The notes below the pieces were generated by a model. That model was not told the DNA's origin. It saw nothing but the letters and a program-made list of their open reading frames with translations, and made no database searches. 64,000 nt of DNA from Mesodorylaimus sp. YZB2_4 (Eukaryota; Nematoda; Enoplea; Dorylaimida; Dorylaimidae). Position numbers and translations under genes: made by a program. This document shows, piece after piece, positions 21,640-32,181 of this stretch (positions within the stretch are counted from its first letter, which is position 1; each line of letters opens with the position of its first letter). Location: positions 186,001 through 250,000 of the forward strand of contig JASANH010001537.1 in NCBI GenBank assembly GCA_030248295.1, given 5' to 3'.

Positions 21640-22611
21640 CTGTAGGTGATGGCGACAGATCAAAGTCCAATGTAGCAAAGTCGTTGACGTGCGTGAAATT
21701 ATTCCGTGAAAAATTAGGAATTTGTTTCTTATTTAATATAGAAACGCGACGCAGTAATTTATTCTTTTGAAATAATCCAGGGGGCAGTGCTTCGATATTA
21801 TTAGAAATACGAATCGCAAGTTGACCAGATCGTCAAATGCGCCACGTTCAATTCTTGTCACATTGCTTTCATAAATTCCCAGCCTTTGTAAATTGACCAA
21901 GCCTTGAAGCAACTTCCTGCTAGTCGTGGGCATGATACAGTTTTGGACAACGATACCTTCTAATGTGGTTGCTGATTTTCGATAGACAGTCCGTGGAAAC
22001 GGCTCGTTCCCGCAAAGTTCATCAATCGACAGTTCGGTTAAATTGGAAAAATATGTTGCAATTAAAAATAATCGCCACGCAGGCTCACAAGCCTGTAATG
22101 TCAGTCCTTTTAGTGAATCCTCGACGGATTGCAGGGCCTCAATTGTATCTTCGTCAAAGCTAAAAATAATATGCTCTGAAATATTTGAGTTTAGGATTGT
22201 GTCGAAATGCCCTAGGTGGTATTTTTAAAACAGGGCGGGTTGATTGGTTGCGCCTGCAATGATGAATACCCAGACTCTCCATATTTGGCATCGAGGAAAA
22301 TATGGATTCGTCGAATGCAACGTTTCCACGAGTCTCTGAAATTTGCACAGCCTTGAGGCGAGGGGCGATTTCAGAGAAGACGTGGTTGACCGACTTGTTG
22401 TGTTCTTCCTTGATAGAAGCCTGTTGGAGAAATTGTGTTATTGTCTTCGCAGAGAGGTCGATATTTTGGCATTTTAGTATAATTTCGCAATTTCCTTCAG
22501 GGCAGCTAGAACGTGCTCTACAATCTGATGCATACGTATTGCCAAATTGGGAGAACAATAAATGGAGGAGAAAAGTGATGCAGTAATAAGACGGTATTTT
22601 CTCACTTCTCT
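21640..22611 (-). pseudogene. Leucine-rich-repeat secreted/surface protein, decayed
   Basis: Reading from 22611 on the minus strand there is a hydrophobic leader (ITFLLHLLFSQFGNTYA), a Cys-rich cap (CRARSSCPEGNCEIILKC), then LRR-like segments: SSMPNMESLGIHH, IPPRAFRHNPKLKYF, ATYFSNLTELSIDELCGN, LVNLQRLGIYESN and IERGAFDDLVNLRF. Defects: the expected start codon reads ATA (AAA-ATA-CCG), and a T5 run near 22160 shifts the frame, where T4 would keep it open. Further LRR-like sequence may continue to about 21640. Likely an extracellular LRR protein in origin. The homopolymer shift could be a sequencing error, but the missing ATG argues for a pseudogene. Confidence 0.55.
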
Positions 22612-23187
22612 GAAGGTCTTTCGCAATCTAGACTCCTCTGGCTTCACGACACGTACATAGAAACAGCTTCCGTTTCCTGTGAGGTTTTTTGTTGTTTTCC
22701 TGACGGTGTTAAACAATTGATGGCATTTCCTCAACCCTTCCACGTCAATAAAGAGCACAATTCAACCACCCACGCAAATTCCTTCCAGCTTACAGCCCCA
22801 ACCACTGGGAGTGAAATGTATGCTGATGTTTATCGAAATGCTTATCCTCTTTCAGGGACTTGAAGCAGCTGTTGGACGACAGCAGCACTTCATCATGTGT
22901 GTCCAGCACCTGTATGCATGTATGCCTGAGTATGAGGGGTGAAGAGGGATAAGGCTCCTGTGGTTATACTAGGTTTCCCCACCCAATATTGCTGTGTATC
23001 AGTTCATTTCGCTTGGTTCTTTCACTCACAGTCATCTCGTTTATCACGAGATCACCAACATTTTACTGAGTGCGCACCAACATCAATTGCACAAACCTTT
23101 CCAGTGTACATATTCTGGCTTTCATCCATTCGCACGTGGTCTTCGTTATTAGTCGAGAAAAAAGGATTCCATGTCAAAATATCGCAG

Positions 23188-23321
23188 TAAAAAGGTCGCA
23201 CGACAAAAGGTCGCAACAAAAAGATCGCAAGGGCATAAAGATCGCACGACAAAAGATCGCAACTAAAAAGATCGCAAGGACAAAAGGGTCGCATGGTATA
23301 AAAGGTCGCAAGAAACAAAAC
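23188..23321 (+). repeat. Tandem AAAAGRTCGCA-type minisatellite
   Basis: About ten imperfect copies of an 11-16 bp unit built on AAAAGGTCGCACGAC / AAAAGATCGCAAC. It lies 125 bp upstream of the FLYWCH gene. Comparable tandem units in inverted orientation flank the MULE at 54.3-55.1 kb, so this may be one terminal repeat of a MULE carrying the FLYWCH frame. Confidence 0.7.
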
Positions 23322-23445
23322 CATGAAAAACAATCAAGGTGATGACAGCTCATTTATGTCCCCCTATAAATTTAGCTGTCGATGAAGGTTTTAGCCATTT
23401 CAGCTGTTTCTTAGAGTTAGTTTGCGATTCTCTTTTTGCTGCAAG

Positions 23446-23943
23446 ATGCCTTTAGAATTCGCAAAAAGTCAGAAAGGGAAAGATCAGCTTTGTTATCGCG
23501 GGCACTTATTCGGAAAGGAGCGGGAAAGCGGAAACAAAATCGATTGGAAGTGCGTGAATTTCAAAAACAACAGGGGAAACTGCCGATCCCGAATGCAAAC
23601 TGAGAACGGACAGGTGTCGAAGGAGCCAGGCGAGCATAATCATGCCCCCGATCCAGCTAAGATAGCTGTGAAAAACGTCGTGAACAACATCAAAGATCGA
23701 GCCTCAGGAGCCCAGGAATCGACCCATCAAATTATTGCTGCAGTGACAGCTGGGTTGTCAGCTGCTGTACAAGGCCAACTTCCGCCAGTTCAATGTATGA
23801 AACGTACAGTGCAGAGAACACGACGGGGAGTACTCGGCGGTGTGCTTCCAAAAAAAAGCACACTCAAGACACCCTCGTGGACTGAGAAATCTTATGTTCT
23901 AAAAAGAAACATTGGGTGCATTCGAATTTCTGCGCATCGCTGA
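23446..23943 (+). CDS. FLYWCH zinc-finger protein, probably MULE-derived
   Basis: A 165-residue frame starting MPLEFAKSQKGK. Residues about 13-66 form a FLYWCH finger: hydrophobic core DQLCYRGHLFGKER, WKC at 36, C at 46 (NCRSRM) and HNH with His64/His66 as zinc ligands. FLYWCH domains bind DNA and are commonly found N-terminal to MULE transposases in invertebrates. Here no DDE domain follows before the stop, and the C-terminal half is Lys/Arg-rich without a recognised domain. It could be a transposase N-terminus cut off by decay or a small stand-alone regulator. The start is the first ATG and leads directly into the finger. Confidence 0.65.
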   Translation: MPLEFAKSQKGKDQLCYRGHLFGKERESGNKIDWKCVNFKNNRGNCRSRMQTENGQVSKEPGEHNHAPDPAKIAVKNVVNNIKDRASGAQESTHQIIAAVTAGLSAAVQGQLPPVQCMKRTVQRTRRGVLGGVLPKKSTLKTPSWTEKSYVLKRNIGCIRISAHR

Positions 23944-24258
23944 GGGAGCTCATTTCAGAAGCAGTCTTGGCGAGAGACTTGTCTCTTGCGAGCGAAAGAA
24001 TTCCCCACATTTACATAATATACAGTAGTACCAGCTACTTGACCGAATAGACAATTGGGCACTTGCACTGGATAACGGGCTGTCAGGAGATCCACTCCTT
24101 CGCAATGCAATATGTACATCCATTTTGTGTGCGAGTAACTATAACAAAGACAGGGCAATTCATTCAGAAGCTCAACTGCTGCACATGCGCCATTCCTTTT
24201 CAAAAAATATCAACAACTGTCGGCCGTATTTTTTCCTCGGCTGTAAATCTGCCCAAAA

Positions 24259-25250
24259 ATGAACAACACTGCCGATGAGCATGTGCTGGATGATCCTCCC
24301 CCGACTGCCCTGAGCTATCGAGTGGTCGGAGTCATCGGACTGGTGGCAGCTGGCATTAACATATTCATCCTAACTGTGTTCTTCTCGTCCAGACGCCTGC
24401 TAACCACCTCGGCTCTGCTGGTCGGACTGACGATTGGACACGCGTGCAACGGACTCGTGCATTCCATGTACGCCTTCTGGTCAGGTGAATACCAAAGCTT
24501 CATGGTGAGTCCGCTCTACTGTATCAAGGTTATATGGCCTAACCTGTTCATCACCACCTATCAGCTGCTGCCCCTGCTACTGGCACTGGCGGGCACCGAG
24601 CGGTTGCTGGCACTGGTGGCTCCCGTGTGGTATCGAAACAAGTGCACGAATCGAAGACTGTGGATCCTGACCATGGTCGCCTTCACGCACACCCCAGTGT
24701 CCCTGGCCATCAACTGGTTGCTGGCCTGGCTGAACTCAATGGGCCAATTGATCTCGGCGTCCTGCATCCCTCAGTTTATCACTGGAGTTCCGTACGTGAT
24801 TTATGGCGTCCATGTACCAGCTGCGTTAGGTGGTGTGTGGGCCACGCTTTGTACTGCCGTCGGTGTGCACATCGGGCGGGGGAAAATGAAGAATAAACCG
24901 ACGACGAGCAAGAGCGAGATAGGGAGAGTGAACAAGCAAATCCGACTGGCCCAGTGTCTGCTCATGATCAGTTCGATAGACGTGGCGTGCGTCGTCATTC
25001 CCAACGTCGTGTTCATACTCTTCAACTCGCAAATAATCTCCTTTCCAATGAGCCACACAATCTACACGTTTACCTGTCCGACTCGCTGCTGAACATTGAG
25101 GCATTTATTTTGTTCAATGAAGAATTTCGAAACACGTCCATGAAGCTTTTGCGTCTCGCCAGGACTCCAGTGGTGCCCATGAGCACTGATGCATCAACTA
25201 GCATCAGGCGAAATTTGAATGGCAGATTAAGTCGCAAGCTTGACGCTTGA
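24259..25250 (+). pseudogene. srsx-like 7TM receptor with a frameshift in TM7
   Basis: It opens MNNTADEHVLDDPPPTALSY and follows the 32182 receptor closely, with TM1-TM6, TERLLALVAPVWYR and both loop cysteines. At about 25065-25075, 7 nt are lost relative to the 32182 copy, so the frame runs into a stop at 25090-25092 (277 residues). TM7 and the C-terminal tail continue in another frame to 25250 (LNIEAFILFNEEF). Without TM7 the receptor should be non-functional. Its 5' flank (from about 23943) also matches the flank of the 32182 gene, so a segment including the promoter was duplicated. Confidence 0.8.
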
Positions 25251-25259
25251 GTGAGCAGA

Positions 25260-26152
25260 TTTAGCTAAATTTGCTGTCAGGCTATTATGTCGTTTATGAG
25301 CTGAGCTCTTCGGCCTAGTAGGCTGAGCTTCGCCTAGTTGGAGTAAGTGTTTGAGGTGGTTTGCTTTGGCCGATTTCAGTGTGTTTTGCCAGTCTCAGAA
25401 GCGTTTACAGTAAACAGCACCACGCGACGCCAACAGTACACCAAAAAACCAGCCGCAGCCTACCACAAACAAGACACGATAACATAATTATGTCACAAAC
25501 CATATTTGGTTAGGAGTGAAGCAGTGACCTCCAGAAAAAAGGAATGCACCAGTATAGCCCTCGATGAGAAAGTACAGCTAGCATAGCATCCACTGTAATC
25601 CAGTAACGTTTTAAAAAGACAACTTGAAATAAATCTACGTTATTTTCGAGACTTATGGCTGAGGTAATCAGAAAGCAACTCCTAAACTAATCCAGGCCCC
25701 AAATAGAAAACTCATTGGAATCATTAAACATTGGTACCTCGGCTATACCGTCATAAACTTGACAAGTCTAGGTCAAGGACTTATATGACTTACAAGATTG
25801 CCAAAAGCGTCGAAGCTGGCTTTCATAATAGGCAACATTTCGCTGCTCGTTTTTACTTCACGCCACTTCTTTTGCAACGGAAACAGTTTCTTTATGAAAT
25901 CTGACTCGGCGTTTTCCTACTGCTCAGCCATCGCGCATAACTCCGTGCATTTGTCCCAAATGCTAATCTTCCCGTGGCTTTGCGCCAGTTATTTACAAGG
26001 CAGCCATAATCCATGTCAATCATCAAACTACTGTAGGCCTACATCACATTCAATTGATAGCGAGTAAATGACATCATTTTTTGAGTTCTAGGATTCACAC
26101 CGTTGTTTTGTTCACACCGGAATAATTTTTCATCGGAAAAATAAAATTTTCA
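25260..26152. other. No gene recognised
   Basis: AT-rich sequence without supportable coding or RNA features. Confidence 0.4.
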
Positions 26153-26745
26153 TCATTTTTTTACCGTGCCGGACACCACCTTTTTCAGCAAATTCTTGCT
26201 TCGAACCACTCGCAATTTCTTCTGGTCTTCTGTCAAGCCATGCCGCTTGAGTTTCTTGTAGCATTTTAAGTGGAGATCATCTTTTAGCAGTCGATGCATC
26301 GTTTGCTTGTCAACCTTAAGCTCCTTGGCCAATTGACGACACCGTCTTTCAGGATCTCTTCGAATTCTTTCACGGACAACTTTCACCAATTTCTGAGTCC
26401 GGACAGTGCGTGGACGTCCCGATCGCTTCTGATCTTGAAGAGAGGAATGTTGTCGAAGTCGTTTATACCATCGTTGGATAAATCTAACATTGACACCGGC
26501 CGGTTTTAGTATTTTTGTCGCCTCCGGGCATGACACGCCATCATTAAACAGTTTTTTCACCAGAACCCGATGTTCTTTCATCTTTGAGACAAAACCAAAA
26601 ACAGTTTTTGCGAATCTTCACAGCGATCCTGGTAAAAGCAGACAAGTTGGGCTGTCGATTACTGTATCGCACATCTGTCGCAGGCTGCCGAAAGGTGAGC
26701 GCGAGGTTTGGAAAGACGATGCGACAAAACTTATGAGACACCCTG
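26153..26745 (-). mobile_element. Tc1/mariner-like transposase remnant, 5' half
   Basis: On the minus strand the element end reads ACAGGGTGTCTCATAAG at 26745, next to TA (26746-26747), typical of Tc1/mariner. The transposase frame starts at 26581 and encodes 142 residues of the paired helix-turn-helix DNA-binding region (NDGVSCPEATKIL, FIQRWYKRLRQ, SGRPRTVRT, TMHRLLKDDL). It stops at 26153 before any DDE/D catalytic domain. The other terminal repeat is not visible, so the element is truncated and inactive. Confidence 0.8.
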
Positions 26746-27494
26746 TAGTTTTCGTCAGCTAGGCACAGTAAGTTGTCCTAGTCCAGCCAACTCAGACGAC
26801 ACTGCAGTCAGCTTCCAGGTAGCTAATCGGCTACTAGAAAGGGCGATACCTTTCACTAGTATTGTCGTTCTGATCAACCAGGCCGATACCTGCAGTTGAT
26901 GTTCAGAGTCGTGTCCAATAAAACTATCATCCCGACCAGAAGTGCAAGGGGTATCTCGCACTCCTGCCAAGCTCGCCAAATGTAACGCCCTTCCCTGTCA
27001 AGCAAGGGCCGCTGCGGAAAAAGACCAAGAAGAACTTCCCCGAAGTCCGTTTATTCGTCCGCTCTCAGCCAGAGCATCACCCAAAAAAGCCCCCCCAAAT
27101 CACCCAAAAACACTCCTTATATAGGCGCAGCACAACAAGAGCACTCAAGTACATCCGCACAGTCAACACCAAACCTGTACGCACATTCTAGGCGAACGGT
27201 CAATCAACGACCACTCCATATCTAAAGGATAAATACACAAGCAAATGCACACAAAGATGGACAGAGAGGCTAAACAATCAACGCCCCTCCACCCAAACAC
27301 ATACCGGTACACGCCTGTTATCTTATCTTCACTTCCTCTTACGCCAATTACATAGGATTGCCATGGATATACCCTTGCAAGTGCCCAAAAGAGTTGAAGA
27401 CCGCGCTTTAGCACAAATTTAGAAGTCACGGAGAAAGTGAAAGATTCAGGACGCTGTTGGCCATAAATGCGATAATTACGCGTGCGAACCTTGA

Positions 27495-27946
27495 ACTGAC
27501 AAGGGAACATCGCCAACCGTTAAGTCGAATTTTGGAAAACCAAAAATTGTGACATGTTCCTGGGTGCAAAAGAAAGCTCTGTGCAAAATATTAGAAGCGT
27601 CTGGCCAACTGGTCAGTTCTGGTAAGCGCGAAGAGTACAGTAAAATTTTCAAAGTCCGCTGGATTTTTTGGGTTTTTTCAGCAAAAAACCCCAAACCCGA
27701 GTGTAGGAAGCTTAATCTCGAAACCCCGAACCCAAAAATCTAGTTTGGAAAGAACTTTGTGTGTTTTTCTTAACGCTCAGCTTCGTTAACACACAAAAAT
27801 TTGGGACTTTAGACGCTGACCATTGCTGACCAGTTGGCCGGACGCCTCTAATATTTTGCACAGAGCTTTCTTTTGCACATAGGAACATATTACAATTTTT
27901 GGTTTCTGAAAGTTCGACTTAACGGTTGGCGATGTTCCCTTGTGAG
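27495..27946. mobile_element. Foldback/MITE with ~120-bp inverted repeats
   Basis: Arms 27495-27616 and 27826-27946 are near-perfect inverses (ends AAGGGAACATCGCCAACCGT; inner blocks include TAATATTTTGCACAGAGCTT on the right arm). No open frame of interest lies in the ~210-bp middle. Flanking bases CTTGAACTGAC and GTGAGCTGCGATATT match a continuous stretch near 28212-28245, which looks like an unoccupied version of the target. Confidence 0.75.
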
Positions 27947-28184
27947 CTGCGATATTGCGTTAATGTTTTGCGAGCAGTTGTAATTCTGTCCGTTGGCGCC
28001 TGATTGCCGTGCAGGTCAGTTCCACAAATCCAAACAGAAGATGATCCTCCACTCGTTGAAAATCCTTGATAACTCGGGGCCATACCACTATTTGACAGCC
28101 AACGAACAAGCACATGCTCGCACCACACACATACTTTTACACGGGTTACACGGAGTCGCGATGTTACCCTTGGGCGGAACTTAC

Positions 28185-28377
28185 CTGGAGTCGCCAGTGT
28201 GCGATGCAGCACCTTGAACTGATCGTGAGCGGCGATATTAATTTGCACTCCAAGCTGCATAAGTAGGAGCATATTGGCGAGCCAATGCGACAGATGGACA
28301 CAAGTCGCACCGTCGGGATTAACTCGCTGGACAGACGTGTTAAGACTGTCATCTTGTTGTTTCAGTCGTAGAGACAT
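28185..28377 (-). CDS. Possible first exon of an unrecognised gene
   Basis: The minus-strand frame from an ATG at 28377 (MSLRLKQQDDSLNTSVQR) runs to a good donor, CCAG followed by GTAAGTTCC, near 28185. The following exons are not clear and no family is recognised. A 30-bp piece of this exon recurs around the MITE at 27.5-27.95 kb. Confidence 0.3.
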
Positions 28378-28385
28378 GATGAATT

Positions 28386-29077
28386 AGAATAGTTGAGCAA
28401 ACAAAACGAGCTGTCTAAAATTCAAGGGTGTAATTACAGAGGCAAATAAGGGGAATGAGGAAGACGCCTGGGCGGATGCATTTCAGTTTGAGGGAAGATG
28501 TTGGAAAGCCTTTTCTGTGCCGGAGTCATAAAATACATACCGTGCTTATCCCCTCTGCCCACGCCAGACTGCACAAACTTTGCTGTTGATAACTTGATAC
28601 TCGTGCTTGGTGCATTCTGAGCAGCACACGATTAGTTACAGTATGAGTTCTCCGTTTGGTGACTTCATGCATTACTGGCATTACGTACACCAAGATTAAC
28701 GAGATCAACAGTAGACCCATTTTCATGGGATTTGATTAGCGTAGTCCATAGACGACTGCTTCTTTCATAGCTTGGCATACGATATTGAGCGACATGCGAA
28801 ATACCCAACCTGCTTCTGCCTCTTGCGCATTCGTTATCGCATATTAGAATAACTACCCACTTTGGGAATTTAATGTTCTTGGCACAGTTTCTAGGAGAAA
28901 AGAGAAAGACCCTTCATCATTTGAATATAACATGCGAGATAAGAGATAAGGTTTGAGCGACGAAAAGGTTTGCCAAAAGTTCATTCTTTCAAAGGATTGC
29001 CGCGACTGGCTAGCTGTCAGGTATTCATTGACCAGTGCCCTTGCTGCAGACATCCCATCCACCTGAACACTCTCACA
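28386..29077. other. No gene recognised
   Basis: No family-supported frame or RNA gene. Confidence 0.35.
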
Positions 29078-30045
29078 ATGAGCAACAACACATTTGAAGA
29101 AATCGCGCAGATCAAACCCACCTCCAAAATTCTTGGACTCATGGGCATGTCAGCTGTCTTTACTAATTTATTCATTTTACTGGTACTTGTCTCAAATCCC
29201 CACCTTTTGAAATGCTCCTCATTGTTGACTGGACTGACTATAGCCCATTTATCCAATGGAATATGCCATGCGTTCGATGGGTTTTAAGGGGCCGAATATA
29301 TGTTCGATTTGGCAACCCCTCTGCACTGCATAGAAGTGATCTGTCACTTTGTCACATTGTCACTTTTCAACTACTCCCGGTCCTATTAGCTCTGGCAGGC
29401 ACCCAGCGGCTGTTGGCCTTGCCAGCTCCGATGTGGTACAGAAGCAAATGCACGCATCGACGGCAATGGCTAGTTACAGCAGGGTCCTTTCTCTGTGCTC
29501 TGTTGTCCATGGGGATTAACTGGATTCTAGGTTGGTTCAACTCCGGTCAACCCATTTCAGCCGCCTGTGTTCCGCCATCGATCGTGGGTATCGGCAACGT
29601 TACCTTTGGTGAGCATCTGCTGGCTGTGCTGGGAGGAGCATGTGCCACAATATGCACAGCTTTCGGGATCAATATCGGGCGACGAAGGATCAGCAAAATG
29701 CCTGTGAATAGTGAAAGCGAAATTGCCAGAGTGAAGAAACAAATCAGGCTGGCAAAATGTTTATTGATGATCAGTGTCATCGATGTGGCGTGTGTGGTCA
29801 TCCCAAATATTTTTCTCATTTTATACAATCTTCAGCTCTTCTATTTTCCACTCGAACATACAATCTTTGTGGTTATGGTATACTGCTCCGATTCCACGCT
29901 GAATATTATCGCGTTCGTCGTGTTCAATCGTGATTTCTGGAAGGCAGCACTCATATTATTGACTTGTGGCAGGGCGGGTGCTCAGCCACAAGTCACGTTC
30001 AATGAAACAAGCACTCCAACAAATATCGGTCAAAGGCACCGTTAG
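29078..30045 (+). pseudogene. srsx-like 7TM receptor with stop and frameshift
   Basis: It starts MSNNTFEEIAQIKPT with a normal TM1 and TM2. Where the paralogues have HGFW after TM2, this copy reads DGF followed by TAA at 29285-29287. A one-base shift near 29350 then moves the rest (FQLLPVLLALAGTQRLLAL to the C-terminus at 30045) into another frame. The remaining ~220 residues are well conserved, including CTHRRQW, INWILGWFNS and the TM7 LNIIAFVVFN, so decay is recent. It is more diverged from the 24259/32182 pair than they are from each other. GTQR replaces the DR/ER at the TM3 end, which may also impair G-protein coupling. Confidence 0.8.
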
Positions 30046-31847
30046 CTCAGCCCAATGCGGGCGTATCAATGATCGAAACCCTTGATTCTATGTCTTTAAG
30101 TCAATTTTTTCTTTCTGTAAATGAGTGCATAGGTCCACAGGGGGAAAGATGAAAAATGACAGTCTTGTGAGGGCAGTTTTGCTGACTTGTTGCAAACTAG
30201 CGTCATTAAACCGCACTCTTGCGCTTACATATCGCGTCCCCAAGACACCGCGAAGTTTTGAATTGTAATGGTTTATATAGCGCTATTCTGCACACTAAAA
30301 GTACTGCATCACGGTAGTGAGAACATACTTGAAGCAAAACCGGAGGTACTGTAACAGCGATTCGACCATCCCACGGTCTCATCCGTCCATCATCCATTTT
30401 TTGTCCTTTATGCGGACGAAAGGAAGAACAGAAAATAGTTCGCATAGAGGACGAAAGGAAAAGCAGAAAATAGGGGATCCAATTGCGTTGCAGGTGCCAA
30501 ATGTGTCGCTAAGCAAGAAGTAGAAGCTGTCATTAGTCGCTGATCTTCCAGATGCCTGGACGTATGAACACAGTCGGAGTCAGGAATAGATTGACACCAT
30601 AGCTGACACGTTCTATATGCGGTAATCACTTTTCGATTTCGAAGCTCTCGCCAGGTATTGGGGCTTGTCCAGCATGTCCACACGGGGCCAGTAGTTGTCG
30701 CGCATGAGGCCCGCGCGAGGATTTTCTAGAGTTTGTTATGGCGATAAGCGAATCAGCGCCGCCCCCTATTTAACTGTGAATTCGTGTATATTGTGAGTCA
30801 GTCGTAGTAATAGCACGGATAGTGGAAAGTTGTACATCGAATAAAACAGTAGTGAGCACGTAAAAGACAGCTGTCCTGGCATAATGCGATGCCCTCGCAT
30901 GCAGACGCGAACCTACAGTAAATCACCCTTTGACTGACAAAAGCTCCAAGATGTACCCTCGATTTCTAGTGTCAAATACTCAACCCTCGCACCAAACTAA
31001 TGATTGCAAAGGTTACTGTCTCTTTGTAGGTAATAATACAAGATAGCGGTAAGACTTTAGAGCATTGATTCGCAAATCTTGCCCTGCCCTGTGGTTTGGG
31101 TAGAATACGGGAATCGTAGGGACTCTAACCATTTTTGCGGAGAAGGATTGCTCGCTTACTGTATGACCTGACTCCCAGATAACTCGAATGCATGCTCATT
31201 CAGTCCGTTTACAGGAACTATGCCTCGTAAGTGGAGAGCTTCGCTAATCATCCCGTGTCTTTCCTTTTTTTCTTCAAGCTAAACTGTTTTGAGATCTTGC
31301 ATCTAGCAGTCCTCTCTTCTCTGCCAACGGCTGAAAGACAAATTGATCGCCAAACTTTAGAATAATTTATTTCCGTCGAGCGCAATTCACGTTTCTGATG
31401 ATTGGCGTCAAAGCGATTGCCGCTGAAGGAGACAACGTGAGCTGGCTGACTAAACCTGACAAACTTCTTTTACATATAACAAATTTTTTATAAGCTCGGG
31501 GTATCCACACTTTAGCGTATGCAGAAAGAGAAGCCGAATGGAGACATACGGTACTTTCTCCCATCTTTTCCCTGCATGTGGTTCTCCCTATATTATACGG
31601 CGATTCAACAGAACCTAATTTTCAGGTCTTGGCGCGAGAAAAATTACTTTTGTTTTTGCTCACGATCATATGCTCCCCTGACATAAATTGTTTGGAAAAT
31701 TCGCTACGGATTTGGAGTGCACACTCTTGCGTTACTTCAGGAGAAGAGCAACTTACAAAACGCCGATAGTAAGCTGACAACTTGTATTTAGCAGAACGTA
31801 TGGCTCCCACATGGCATGCTGTGTCTTCAGTTCAAATTTGGGCACGT
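30046..31847. other. No gene recognised
   Basis: Contains two near-identical GAGGACGAAAGGAA-type blocks at 30414-30470, but no supportable gene. Confidence 0.35.
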
Positions 31848-32181
31848 CGTTCAGGGAGCTCATTTATGGACCTGTCCTGGCAAGCGACTGTCTCTGATGA
31901 TAAAAAGGTTCTCACTTTCAATAATGTTGTGCCACAGCTGCCAGGACCAAGATGACAATGGCGCACTTGCACCTGGCTGGAAAAGGAGTTGTCTGGGGAT
32001 ACATCCTTTCCCAAGGGCATCATAAGTGGGACGTTTATGTAGGAGACTACATACATACACGTCCCACTTATTAATAGCAATAACAAGACAGAATCATTCA
32101 GAAAAGTGCCAGTTCATCTGCTTCGCAACACTAGTTAGCAGATATCTCTTTTTCCTCGCGACTGTACTTAATCTGCCGAAA
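31848..32181 (+). repeat. Duplicated 5' flank of the receptor genes
   Basis: From GGGAGCTCATTT onward this flank resembles 23943-24258 upstream of the receptor at 24259 (shared blocks around GGCAAGCGACTGTCTCT and before the ATG). It probably holds the shared promoter; no specific site is assigned. Confidence 0.45.

Noticed and set aside
32026-32181. N-terminal extension of the intact receptor to 386 residues
   Set aside because: The extension lies in the duplicated 5' flank and has no counterpart in the paralogues, which start at the MN(H/N)TADE position.
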